Positions 13,101-23,699 of a DNA stretch of 64,000 nucleotides are shown here, piece by piece. The translations under genes were made by a program, and so were the position numbers. The notes beneath the pieces were generated by a model that saw only the letters and a list, made by a program, of their open reading frames with translations, searched no databases and was not told the origin of the DNA. Position 1 is the stretch's first letter; each line of letters starts with the position of its first letter. The DNA is from Apophysomyces variabilis. Lineage: Eukaryota > Mucoromycota > Mucoromycetes > Mucorales > Mucoraceae. The stretch is taken from the NCBI GenBank assembly GCA_002749535.1, contig MZZL01000023.1, positions 34,661-98,660 of the forward strand, given 5' to 3'.

Positions 13101-16100
13101 CCTTTCAACAGTACTTAGAATTACAAGAAGCAAGTCAAATATTCAGCAGCTTAATGAGCACCACTGCTCAGAACCTAGATCAGAGATCAGCAGAATTGCG
13201 CAACATTTTAGGAACATGGCGAGAACGGCTGCCGAATACATGGGACGATATCAATGTTTGGAGCGATCTTGTAGCTTGGAGGCAGCATATCTTTAGTGCT
13301 ATCAATCGTACATATTTACCGCTAATTCCGTTACTTCAACCGCAACCAGGCACCGCGAATGGAGGTAGTGGAAATTCTTTTGCATATCGTGGATACCATG
13401 AAACAGCTTGGATTATCAATCGTTTTGCACACGTTGCTCGAAAGCATCAGCTGTACGACGTTTGTATTAACTACCTGACCAAAATTTATACGTTGCCCAA
13501 CATTGAAATCCAGGAAGCATTTCTGAAATTACGAGAGCAGGCAAAGTGTTACTATCAGAATCAATCTGAGCTTCCGGCTGGTTTGGACGTGATCAATAAT
13601 ACAAATCTCATGTATTTTACACATCAGCAAAAGGCCGAATTTTTCACTCTTAAGGGCATGTTCTTGGCGAAATTGAATCATTTCAACGAAGCCAATGAAG
13701 CGTTTGTGAACGCCGTCCAAATCGACCTTTCGCTGCCGCGGGCTTGGGCTGAATGGGGTAGATACAACGACCGAATGTTTAAGGAGCACCCGAAAGATCT
13801 CAGTTGGGCCAATAATGCTGTTAGCTGTTATCTCCAGGCCGCTGGTATCTATAAGAACGCAAAAGCAAGAAAATATCTTCTGCGTGTTCTTTGGCTATTA
13901 AGCCTCGACGATCAAATGGGCACCATATCGCGTGCCTTCGAAGGATACAAAGGCGAATGGCCTGTCTGGTATTGGATAACATTTATCCCGCAGCTACTGT
14001 CCGCTTCGCAGCATAAAGAAGCAAGACATGCTCGCGCTATATTGATACGTATTGCTAAACAGTATCCTCAGGTATTATTATTCAAATTTAACATCACTTT
14101 GTTCACGCTTGGGTTTAAATAGGCACTACATTTTCAACTTCGTACTGCAAAAGAGGACATGCTCAAACGACACGCCCCTGTTCTTGGAAATCAACATGCA
14201 GACTCTCAACAAGGGCAAAGCTCTACTTCTGCCGGGCCTTCAGCTGCAAACGGTGCGCCGGCTAATGAATCAATCGCTTCCCAAGTTAAAGAAGAACCAG
14301 CAACTCCATCGGCCAGCGATGCCAAAACAATTGCTGCTTTTCAAACGGCTGCTGCTCAAGTCCCTGAAACCTCTAGTTCTTCCGGTTCTGGGGAAATTAA
14401 GCAAACAAATGATGAAATGGGAGCCAAACAAGAAAATATGGATGTTGATGCAATGGAAGATGGATCGTCAAAAGCAGACAACACGGAACAGAATACAGCT
14501 GCAAAGCAGGAAGAGGATAAGAACGCGGCTGGCAATGATGATGCCAAGGTAAAACAAGAAGAACAAACCAATTCTACAGAAACATCATCATCTGGGGAAA
14601 AGCGGCAGAAGCTGGAAACAGATCAAGCAGGATCCCTTGCAGGCAAGCAGTCCACTACGGCAGATCAAAACCGTCCAGCTCAACAGCCATTTACGGGTGC
14701 TACTACAGCGACAAACAAAGGGCCATTTTCAGCTAACGCAGCAGGTTTGAATACTTCTGCTTCACACCCATTGGACGAGATTATGGCCATGCTGAAAACA
14801 GGGTATCCTTTGCTTGCTTTATCCATGGAAACAATGGTGGATCAAATTCAACTCAAGTTTAAACCGCAAGCAGACGAAGATATGTACAGACTTGTTGTTG
14901 CCTTGTACAATGAAGGCGCACAGGTAAGTTTATTGGATTTATCAAAAATCCATACTTATTCATATTGCTAGCAACTATTGACCCGATTGACAAATCCTGG
15001 TGATGCTCTTCAATTGACCCATGCCACAGCAAGCAACATTGCTCGATTTGCTGATAGTCTGTATCCAGGACATACCAAAACTGCATTTGTCAACGACTTT
15101 GCGAAAGCCAAATTGAATTTAGAAGAATATGTTGCCAAACTGAGATTATGGCGCGATAAGTTTGAAGCAATGCTAGACGCTCGTCCACGAAAACAGAAGT
15201 TAGAGGCAACCTCCCATTATTTGGCAGAGATACAACACTCACGGTTTGATGATGTGGAAATTCCTGGTCAATACCTTTTGGTAAGCATTCTTTGGTAATA
15301 ATTTGAACTATATTTGTAACGTGTTATTTAGCTCAAGGATAATGCCAACGACTTTTTGCGCATTGATCGTTTCTTACCAGAGGTAGAGGTTATACGCAGC
15401 TACGGCAACTGTTACCGACGGTTGACCATTCGTGGCCACGATGGTACTTTGCATCCATTTGTGATCCAAAATCCATCCGCACGTCAATTCCGCAGGGAGG
15501 AAAGGTTGATGCAACTTTTCAGGATACTTAACCGTGTCCTCGAACGGCGTAAAGAGAGCAGAATGCGAAATCTTTCTTTCCATCTTCCTGCAATAGTCCC
15601 TCTGGCTCCCAATGTTCGTATGGTGGAGGATGACCCGTCGTACTGTACTCTTTATGATATCTACGAGGACCATTGTGATGATATGCACATGCACAAGGAC
15701 GATCCGTTGGTCTACTTTGTGGAGAAGTTCAAGTCAAATGTCAACGCTAAGAAAGATGTAAGAGTGTTTTCGATGAAATCTTGTGATGACACATTTGTTT
15801 GCCAGATTTTGAACCAGAAAACGGAGTTGTTAAATCTGAGGATGGAAATCAATGATGAGATAGCCAGCAATATGATTCCATCCAACATTCTTAGCAAGGT
15901 AAAGTAGCTGGAAATGGGAGAAGTTTCGCAACGTCCTAATCACGCTTGTAGTACATGCTTCGGGCTATGGGCTCATACGCAGATTATTGGATGATTCGGA
16001 AGCAGTTCACAGCGCAATATGCCACTGCCACATTCATGACATATATATTCAGTGTAGGCCACCGAACACCGCATCGCATTGCTATTTCACGTAGCACGGG

Positions 16101-16684
16101 CGACGTATGGATGACAGAATTCTTGCCAGGTAGTTAAAGAAAATAGAAGCAATGGATCAGATAATTCTTATAAGATTGATTACGGCAGGCTGGAACCAAA
16201 CAAACCCATTGTTCGGAAATGGTGAAGCTGTTCCATTCCGCTTCACTCCTAATGTCCAGGAATTTATGACACCTGTCGGTATTGAAGGGTTATTTACCAG
16301 CTGTTTGATGGCCACTGCCCGTAGTCTCACTGAACCTGAACTGGAATTGGATCAATATTTGAGCTTATTCGTACGAGATGAACTTGTCCATTGGCATATC
16401 AGTAACCATCGTTCTGTGAGCGATACACAATTCCGCGAACGTGTAAACACCAATGTGCATCAAATCAAGACAAAAGCTCAATTCCTGTCCTGTAAGGCAG
16501 AGCGCGAAAAGGTAATGGGGAACGTGTAAAGAAAAAAGATCAAAGAAAATTGATGTATTTACGATATTATTAGACCATTAATGCCAACAAGCCTACTAAC
16601 CAAAATGTGATTGACCTGATTTCACAAGCAAGTAACCCTCAGAAAATGACACAGATGGATTGTACTTGGATGCCTTGGCTTTAA
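4109..16684 (+). CDS. TRA1: Tra1/TRRAP-family scaffold of SAGA and NuA4
   Basis: Tra1 is a giant nuclear PIKK-family pseudokinase that recruits the SAGA and NuA4 acetyltransferase complexes to activators. Sixteen exons join with coherent phases: 4109-4157, 4220-4377, 4430-4720, 4774-4980, 5034-5159, 5212-5340, 5392-5519, 5571-5770, 5820-6059, 6108-14071, 14123-14923, 14972-15280, 15332-15898, 15952-16129, 16189-16511, 16574-16684. The product is 3,926 residues, against roughly 3,700-3,900 in yeasts and human. An N-terminal HEAT region begins with [17 protein letters not shown]; next come FAT ([16 protein letters not shown] near 3170), a PI3K-like domain and a C-terminal FATC ending MDCTWMPWL. 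The kinase-like domain lacks DRHxxN and DFG ([22 protein letters not shown]), as expected for this pseudokinase. The start at 4109 was chosen because its 49-nt exon splices in phase. About 200 disordered residues interrupt the FAT region. The 7.96-kb exon 10 has no introns. Confidence 0.97.
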
Positions 16685-16972
16685 AGAGAGTATACCCAAA
16701 GGCAGTACATGGTTGTTTAAATGCAAAAATAAAAAAAAATTCAATAACCAAAAAAGGCAGTGATACGCTTGCATGATGGCTACATCGGTTGGCTCGGAGT
16801 GGCGAGATGAAAAGTTGTGATGCAATTCAACATAGCCCCTGGATTGTCTTGCGCGTCTCATACTCCTGATATGTTTTACTGTCAAAACTTTTGATGGCCG
16901 CTATATTTCAATCGTTGCTCTTGATATCGACACACTCTCTCTTCTCTTTCTCTCTTTCTTTCCTCGACAAGC

Positions 16973-17129
16973 ATGACTCATTCGGAAGTGAACCAACCAG
17001 TTGATGCCTTGACGCGAAAATGCTGCTACTGTGGCTCTTTTGCTCATAAAACGCGGTATGAATTAATGCCATGAATTTCAATCAAAAACTTAGCGCGAAT
17101 TTAGGGATTGCCCATACCCGGACAGATAG
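16973..17129 (+). CDS. Tiny single zinc-knuckle protein (35 aa)
   Basis: Exons 16973-17055 and 17105-17129 flank a 49-nt intron (gtatga...atttag). They encode 35 residues whose second half is one perfect CX2CX4HX4C knuckle (CCYCGSFAHKTRDC). The last zinc ligand is supplied only by exon 2, so the motif is complete only after splicing, which argues for a real gene. A run of ctctctcttctctttctctc ends just before the ATG, like other promoters in this window. It lies 290 bp downstream of TRA1 and converges with NDC80. CCHC knuckles of this kind bind single-stranded nucleic acid. Function is unknown, and it could be the 5' end of a longer, differently spliced gene. Confidence 0.45.
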
Positions 17130-17509
17130 CTAACAGGCCCAAAAAACGTGAAGCAAAACCTCATACCTCTCGACCCATATTGAACACATCATTATACTTG
17201 CACTACATCCTTGTCTGACCACAATTCTGTCCAAATGTATTTACACCTCTCCGCTTGTTACACGCTTTGCATCGATTGAACCTACTTTGGAACTAAGCTT
17301 GCAAAAATCTATTCGTGTAGTATCACACTTTATATACAATGTCTGGGAAGCCATACTACTTTGTTTTGCCTTTGCCATGTGTATACACAAACTATTCTTA
17401 GCATATGGATCTAAAGGAAGAGATACTTGGACAATAGAAGCACAAAAAACTGGTAAACGAATATCACTCGTAATAACACCACAATTCATCCTAGCAAGAT
17501 ATGATTTAT

Positions 17510-20027
17510 TCAGGAATTACCCTCTTTCTGTTCCTTGGCGAACACTTTTAGCTCCATTGTTTTCTCCTCTATATGAGTGATTACTGCTATTTGTTTCCGT
17601 GATAAATTCAATATCGCATCAACAAGCTGTTTTTGCTCTTCAGCAGCAGTGCGTGCAATTTCATGTATCCTATTAGATAAACTGTTAAAACCATCTCCAG
17701 ATATACTCCCATTCTTAAACATACCTCATACGTAAATTACTCTCTTTTCTATCACATTCAACTAGCCGAGAGTTCAAATTATCCCGTACTTCCCTTAACT
17801 TTTTTTCCAGATCATGATTAACGGAGTTTAACGTAACATTTTCTTGACGAGTAGACTAATGAAACGTGCACGATAAATACTTCCTCCTTTTCTTTGTGCG
17901 TGAAGTCTACCTCCAGTAATTCATCAAAATCAGTCTTCCGCTCTAATAACTGCTGCTCCAGTTCTTCAACTTCTAGCCTTTGTTGCTTCACATCAGCGCT
18001 TAGATTCTCCGCATTATCATGGGCTGCAGATGCTTTATCAGAAAATTGAGCAACGGTCCGCTTATGAGTATCGTATAACTCTTTCAGATATGGCTAGAAG
18101 AAAAAGACAACATAATTGTAAGAAATGACCTTTCCAATCGTTTGCTTACCAAAACGTCTCCTTTTATGTCAAGTGACAACATACTGGCCACCGTTTTTCC
18201 GGCTGGATTAAACACGAGGGAAAAGTCTTTCTTATTGGCAAACGCAGCCGTGGAAGGTACTATGCCAATCCCCATGCCCATTCGATTAAATTCTGCAACA
18301 CTAGCGTCTATCTAAAGGAACGTTATCTTGTTAACCTTTAGCATCAAAAAATTGGTCATGAACTCACTGCAGATCGTTTCTTTTCCAAGTTCATCTCATA
18401 CTCCCATGTTTCCACTTGCATTTGGTTCAGCCTTGTTCGATAATTCTCGAGCTCTTTCTCTAATTGTAACCGCGACTCGTCAAGCTGCACTAGCTCCTCT
18501 TCAGATATAGCTTGCGCATCCATTTTCATCTTATATTTATCTCTCTCATTTTCATAGAAACGGTTCACTTCCTCTATTAATGTCAAAAACGTTGATAACC
18601 TATTCGCCTCGATCATCCTCACTGTAACCCACCTGCTTGTTGTATTTCCTCTTTAGTAGCATTTATCATTCCTTTGTACTGTAAGATCTTCTTTCTTTTT
18701 TCCGCAATGTATTCTGTGTATTTTATCTTGTCTTTTTCTTGCTGCTTCCGGCGCCCTTTTAATGCGATAAGTGGTGACTAAGAATAGATTAATGCTGATA
18801 ATCATAAAATTGGAAGACATACAACACGATCCTCATACGCTGCAACCTGCCGTTGTAGTTGTTTCTTTTTCTCTTCCAATTCTTTGATCTTGGCAACGTG
18901 TTCTTCATTAAATTTATCTGCAATATTTGGTTATTTAGCGGATAAAACAGATTTGATTTTCTCTTCCTATACCAAAGGTATTCTGTAACTCCATTTCCAT
19001 AGGTGTAAAGTCATCTTGTCCACACATGAACGATTTGTACGTTGCTCGTGCAAATTCAGAAAATAACGTGTCCATACTCCTCTTTTCTTCTTTTTCAGCT
19101 TGTTCCAAGATTGCATCTACGTTCTATCGTATTTCATATGTCAGAATTATCCGTACATAATGACGGTTTTTTTTGCAGCTGATTTACCTGACACGATATG
19201 ACCAACCAATGTAGTAACGCCAAAAATGTTGGGAAGGAATGAGGAGCTGCTATTGAATACAAAGAACGAGGGCTAATCGAGTCTGCTAACGGATAACTGA
19301 AGTTGAAAGCTTTAGCATACGAGGATATCCTCAGTTAGTGAATACCTCAATTGCTTCAACACATCAAAAATTTCTTCCTCGAACTTCCTATTCGAATATC
19401 TGTAGGTCGGAACTATTCTTAAATGCAAAGTTTTGAAAATATTCTGAAAGTCTTTTGAAGAAATGCCACGCAGACTTCGGGTATTTTGTGGTCCATGGCC
19501 GATTTTGATTAAATAATCGATGATATCTCTTGTGGCACGTCGCTGAAACTCTACGTCTCGGATGTTGCGTGGATCGCTATAAAGTTTGGTGCTTGGAGGT
19601 TGTTTCCCGCTATTAAAAGCGCTCGCAGTCGAGCTTACTACAGATATTCGCGGATTCAGAGTACTGATTCGTCTATACAATGCGAGAGATTCTCATGGTT
19701 ACTATGCCAGTATGCTAAACAGTTATTTTTCTACTTTGTTGAGACGGAAGCAACGCCTGCGCGCTCCTGATGTTGTTGTTGAGCTGTCGACACTGCCGTA
19801 GCTGTGTTTATGGGTTTTGAACCAGAGGTACCCCTTTGAGGTCCTACAGAATGACGAAGAGTTTCGCTGATATGTGCGATGGCCATCGATTGACGTTGCG
19901 CTTTCCTAGGGGTGTTTGGCATGGGAATGGAACGCTTCATCGCTCCCGATTGTGCGGATCCGAGTGTATAACGTCGGTTAGAAGCATTGGGTGCACGTAA
20001 TGGACGGGACGAAATGGATTCCTGCAT
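17510..20027 (-). CDS. NDC80: Kinetochore protein Ndc80 (HEC1)
   Basis: Ndc80 is the microtubule-binding subunit of the outer-kinetochore NDC80 complex, with Nuf2, Spc24 and Spc25. Exon 1 (20027-19735) encodes a basic unstructured tail. Exons 2-3 (19672-19346, 19296-19188) encode the calponin-homology domain, with DPRNIRD, the RGISSKDFQNIF block and PHSFPTFLALLHWLV. Exons 4-5 (19123-18973, 18917-18823) start the coiled coil. Later exons carry AISEEELVQLDESR, the globular-like NKKDFSLVFNPAGKT block near 18200, and a coiled-coil tail ending KEQKEGNS. The junction around 18600-18690 is uncertain: either QYKGMINATKEE is coding with an awkward boundary, or it lies in an intron starting gtacaaagg. 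Near 17866, a 54-nt intron starting gtagacttc resolves the frame. The ATG at 20027 sits in gccATGC. Confidence 0.92.
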
Positions 20028-20757
20028 GGCGGTGTACGGACAGTGTTTTTTTTGGTTGCAACAATTGCTCCAAATGCGACCAATTCATCGGAGTACCAAA
20101 TGAGAAGACAATTGTATCAAAGAAATCACTACAGTTTTGCGTACAAAGCATCTGACACCTATCTACATCGATCTCGTGTCCCAAAGAATCAAAACCAATG
20201 GTGACAGCAATCATATCGGATAAAAGATGGGATAAAGGTCATAGTGTATGAAATATACCTGAGTGCTTACAGGTAGTTTTCTTTTGAACAGTAGAGCCAA
20301 AAAAGAGCGAAAATGAATATAAGCTTACACCTGCTGAAAGTACAATAACATTTTGTATAGTGCAATCACAAGCGTCTTTCTCATTGTTAGATTATTTTGC
20401 TCTCGCCACGGAGATTACCAAACCATGAACTGAGACAGGCGCACATGAGAGATATGTCAGAACAAGGGATTTTCATCGTTTCGGGACCATTCAATACTTG
20501 CAAGTCAAAAGAAAAAGCGTATCTTCAAATAAAAGTGCACAGAGACAAATGGACAAAATACCAAAAACATCGATCGCATGAACTGATGAATTATGAAGCA
20601 AGTGCTTGTCATCCACTTGCTTCGAGTGATATGCATTGTTCAAATAATGACACACTTTACTATTTCACAAAGAAATCCATCATCATCCAACATAAGAGGT
20701 TCCCTGTTCATCAGCGCAAATAATTACAAGACGACACAGATGATCGTGCAGTCATCC
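20028..20757. other. Intergenic region between NDC80 and UBTD-like gene
   Basis: Both neighbours are on the minus strand, so this holds the NDC80 upstream region and the end of the UBTD-like transcript. A 78-codon minus-strand frame (20214-19978) and a 108-codon plus-strand frame (20397-20723) are open, but neither has a recognisable domain. The first overlaps the NDC80 start in another frame. No RNA gene was recognised. Confidence 0.4.
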
Positions 20758-21743
20758 TTATACTACCGTCGATGTGACTGACGCTTGAATCAAGACACCT
20801 TTTGCAAGCCTTATTGCCTGTTTGTCTTTGAAGGTGTTTTCCAATGAAATTTGGGAAGCGTCTGCATCTTCACATATAATCAGCATATTATCCTTCAATA
20901 ATCGTCCAAGGTAGATAAGCCTTATCTGGTGTGTTTCTGGAGTGATCCCGATTTCTGCATGCATAAATATCCGCTTTTTCAGACTTCCGACTGTCTCATC
21001 TTCACGGCTGATGCATAATTCGATGTCCTTTCCTGTCGATAATCTTACGAGGATACGATGATCCACGTTCGTTTTGGATACATTTAAATTGGGCAGCGGT
21101 GTTGCTTGGATGGCGGAAGCCGACGATGAACACGAATCTCGTTTAGACAGTAGTGTCTGTGCCGGTACGGAAGCTGAGGTTGATGCGGCCATAATTGGAG
21201 TACAACTCCTGTTATCTGGGATAGATGAAGATTCATCGGTATCGTCTGGAAGAAGGTTGGTTGGTTTAACGATGCAATATATTGGTATCTCGTAACGGTT
21301 CCCTAGCTCTATTACGCTTAGCTGAGTTGCATAGGTGGCAATCTCACCATCAAAGCAGCCATCAACTAAATTGCCTGTTGGTAGAATCACATTGGCTGCA
21401 TCTAGAATAGATTGAGCTAACTGCAAATCCGGACATTCCACTGCAGCTTTAAGTGCCTGCCAAATTTCTTCACGGCCCTAAGAAGAATGGCTTAATGCTT
21501 CAAGTATATCTATGCCTATTGCTGGAATACCCCATAGCTTGGTGAGGTATCCCAAAATGTATCTCGTTGTGTTTGCAACTCTGCTTGCGTCATTGGTTGT
21601 TCTGCTGTCCAGACGAGGCCGGCTCGTTTAAAAGGCCGGCCTTTCAGAAGGAGTTAGAATTAACATTACGTACAAAGTATTCATATCTATATACCTCCGG
21701 TGGGACTACGCTCTTCTTCCAAGCGAGAGACACAACATCCCAT
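20758..21743 (-). CDS. UBTD1/2-like ubiquitin domain-containing protein
   Basis: Four exons (21743-21695, 21640-21531, 21477-21348, 21308-20758) join in phase to encode about 279 residues. The N-terminus is MGCCVSRLEEE, a likely myristoylation/palmitoylation signal matching the MGGCV start of animal UBTD proteins. Then comes the family's N-terminal domain: TQRDTFWDTSPSYGGREEIW, LQLAQSILDAANVILPTG, and ELGNRYEIPIYCI after splicing. A Ser/Thr-rich linker follows, and then a ubiquitin-like domain (ILVRLSTGKDIELC, IRLIYLGRLLKDN). UBTD proteins are reported to interact with E2 enzymes and modulate ubiquitination. Lipid anchoring suggests a membrane-associated fraction. The third intron is only 39 nt. 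Confidence 0.9.
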
Positions 21744-22189
21744 GGAAACTGATTAAATGCTTTCGTTCTGAACAGAGTAACCACAGCTGAGTCTCCGGAA
21801 AGGAAAACTGTACACCACTTGTTCGTTTCAAACTCCGTTTATCTTGGAACAATTGCTCATTTTTCTGTGTCTGTTGGCCGCTTGGGCAATGAAATTTGCG
21901 AAGCGGAACACGGACCAGCAAATGAGCTAGCTCAATAAAATATGTTGAAAGGTAGCCTGCCCAATTGCAGAACGTAATATAACATAGTTAATCATTCAGT
22001 CAAATGGGACAATAAACATAGTTATAAGACGGTTTTTATTTTAGCTTCTGTATTAAAGGGGTCGAACACAGGGCAGTCGAAAGTCGTTAGCTGCTTTTTT
22101 TAAATCTAGTTGTAAGTAATTGCGTGGAATGTCTCGTTCCCCGAAAAATATGTTCAGAAACACTGAATGCGCGCCTAGTAAAGCAACAG

Positions 22190-22500
22190 GATATGAGTTC
22201 TCAGGAGTCACTTCAAGATCCTCAAGAAGCAGTAAAATTTGTGTTTAGAAAAATTGCAAAACTGTCATTAAGCAATTCAATGCTCAAGGCAAACATGCCT
22301 GCTATGTGCATAATTCTTTTTGGATTTATCCTCCGAACCCCTTATCTTTTGATTTGAACTCACAGTTGCGCTTGAATCCATTGCCATTATATCAGCCTCG
22401 CGTTTTTGTTTGGATTATTCACTTCTTTTCCAAGGAAAACAAACCATACCCATATCAATAACATATCCAAATATACTATAAATGGAATATAATATGCTAA
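22190..22500 (+). pseudogene. Degenerate transposon-type coding remnant
   Basis: From ~22275 one frame reads HACYVHNSFWIYPPNPLSFD and then LYQPRVFVWIIHFFSKENKP before a stop near 22462. The pattern, an FW..PPNP block followed by Y-x-PRVFVW-I/P-H, resembles proteins of multi-copy fungal transposons that I recall as the DUF6729-type family. The expected following CPxC knuckles are gone. An ATG at 22193 opens a neighbouring frame (MSSQESLQDPQEA) that could be its start after a frameshift. The family call is tentative. Confidence 0.35.
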
Positions 22501-22929
22501 GTCAATGTGAAGAGATAAAGAAAAAAGATTAGAAAGAAAATCAAAACTTATAATATTCTCAGATGTTAACATTAAGTTCAACAAAAAAACTGCTCAAATG
22601 ATGGGTCTTTACTTGGATCCACTGTTAGAGAATCAATAAATACGGAGCAAAAGGTATTTTTAATCTAGTAGATTCGGCAACTAAGATGATTTATATAGAT
22701 GGTACAAAAAAAAAGGCTGCTGACAACTAGACAAAGACAGTGAGTGTAACCATAATTTACCGTAGTACAAACAGTCTAGTAAAGTAATTGAAGGGACCTT
22801 ATCCATAAGGAGGGAGCACCATAACTCCGTTGATAATTCATTGTCTCATTCAACATCAAAAGATTTAAAAGAACGTCTAAAAGCTACCTCTTTTCTTTCC
22901 ATTAAAACTAACAATATGACAATATACTA

Positions 22930-23695
22930 CAGCTCAGCAATGTGCTACTTTCTTAATCAATCTACATATTTGTCGTTGGCTCGAAGGTAGGTTTGAACAA
23001 TTCCCTCCTGTTTTAGAAGAACAGTTCTATACGGCTGCATTCAAGATGGTCCTGCTACGGGATCCCAATAACAATGTCTGAATAGCTTTTGTATGTTGTT
23101 ACTAAAATCCTACGTACTTTGTAGTCTAACTTCTTTTTTCTTCTGTGACAGTCAAATTATGGATGGTGTTTCGATTTGTGCCAAACATTTGAGAGTATTA
23201 TGAACCATGCGGAAGGGATGCACAGATACAGCAAGGTATATACATATAAAGTCTGTACCACAGCCATTAGAATACTTAACGTTTTTATAGCTTTATATAC
23301 CTCCTACAGTAACCACCCTTTTAAGAGACCTGGAACCTTCGTTTGCCAAAAAAATGGTTGCCGGTACGTACATAACACGACGAAGCCGAAACAAGTTGTT
23401 GTTGACTGTTCTTGTATCTGTCTCACAGACACCTTCTTGCACATTACTACAAATCTGCAAACCTATACGGTTAGAACGTTTATGGCTTATTTCTCAGAAC
23501 TTTTCGAGCGTCATCCGCCAAAATAGAGATCAAAATGTAAAAAGGACGGGTACGTATCGCCTCATGCAGCTATACGTTTGAAAAGAACTTACATTATTTA
23601 CTTTATCCAGAAATTTTAGCTTCCTGGTGCACTCAAGGAATGCTAAAGCTCGTTGGCTTTGACCACGACACCTGGACAATGTTGAATGAGTGATA
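22930..23695 (+). pseudogene. Spliced coding remnant of unknown family
   Basis: Five introns with good GT..AG borders can be removed so that the peptide runs on through six exon pieces. They read: AQQCATFLINLHICRWLEG ... VLEEQFYTAAFKMVLLRD; SNYGWCFDLCQTFESIMN; LYIPPTVTTLLRDLEPSFAK; DTFLHITTNLQTYT; NFSSVIRQNRDQNVKRT; ILASWCTQGMLKLVGFDHD, ending MLNE-stop at ~23695. One in-frame TGA follows PNNNV (near 23079). Phase coherence over several introns is unlikely by chance, so a real gene once lay here. I recognise no domain. It may be part of a mobile element together with the fragment at 22190-22500, or a decayed host gene. Confidence 0.4.
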
Positions 23696-23699
23696 TATA

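Noticed and set aside
17148..17580. Long plus-strand open frame downstream of the zinc-knuckle mini-gene
   Set aside because: Open for about 140 codons but with no ATG near its start and antisense to the end of NDC80. It could be a missed exon, but no splice arrangement from 16973 joined it in phase.
19978..20214. 78-codon minus-strand frame just upstream of NDC80
   Set aside because: Overlaps the NDC80 start in a different frame and has no recognisable motif.
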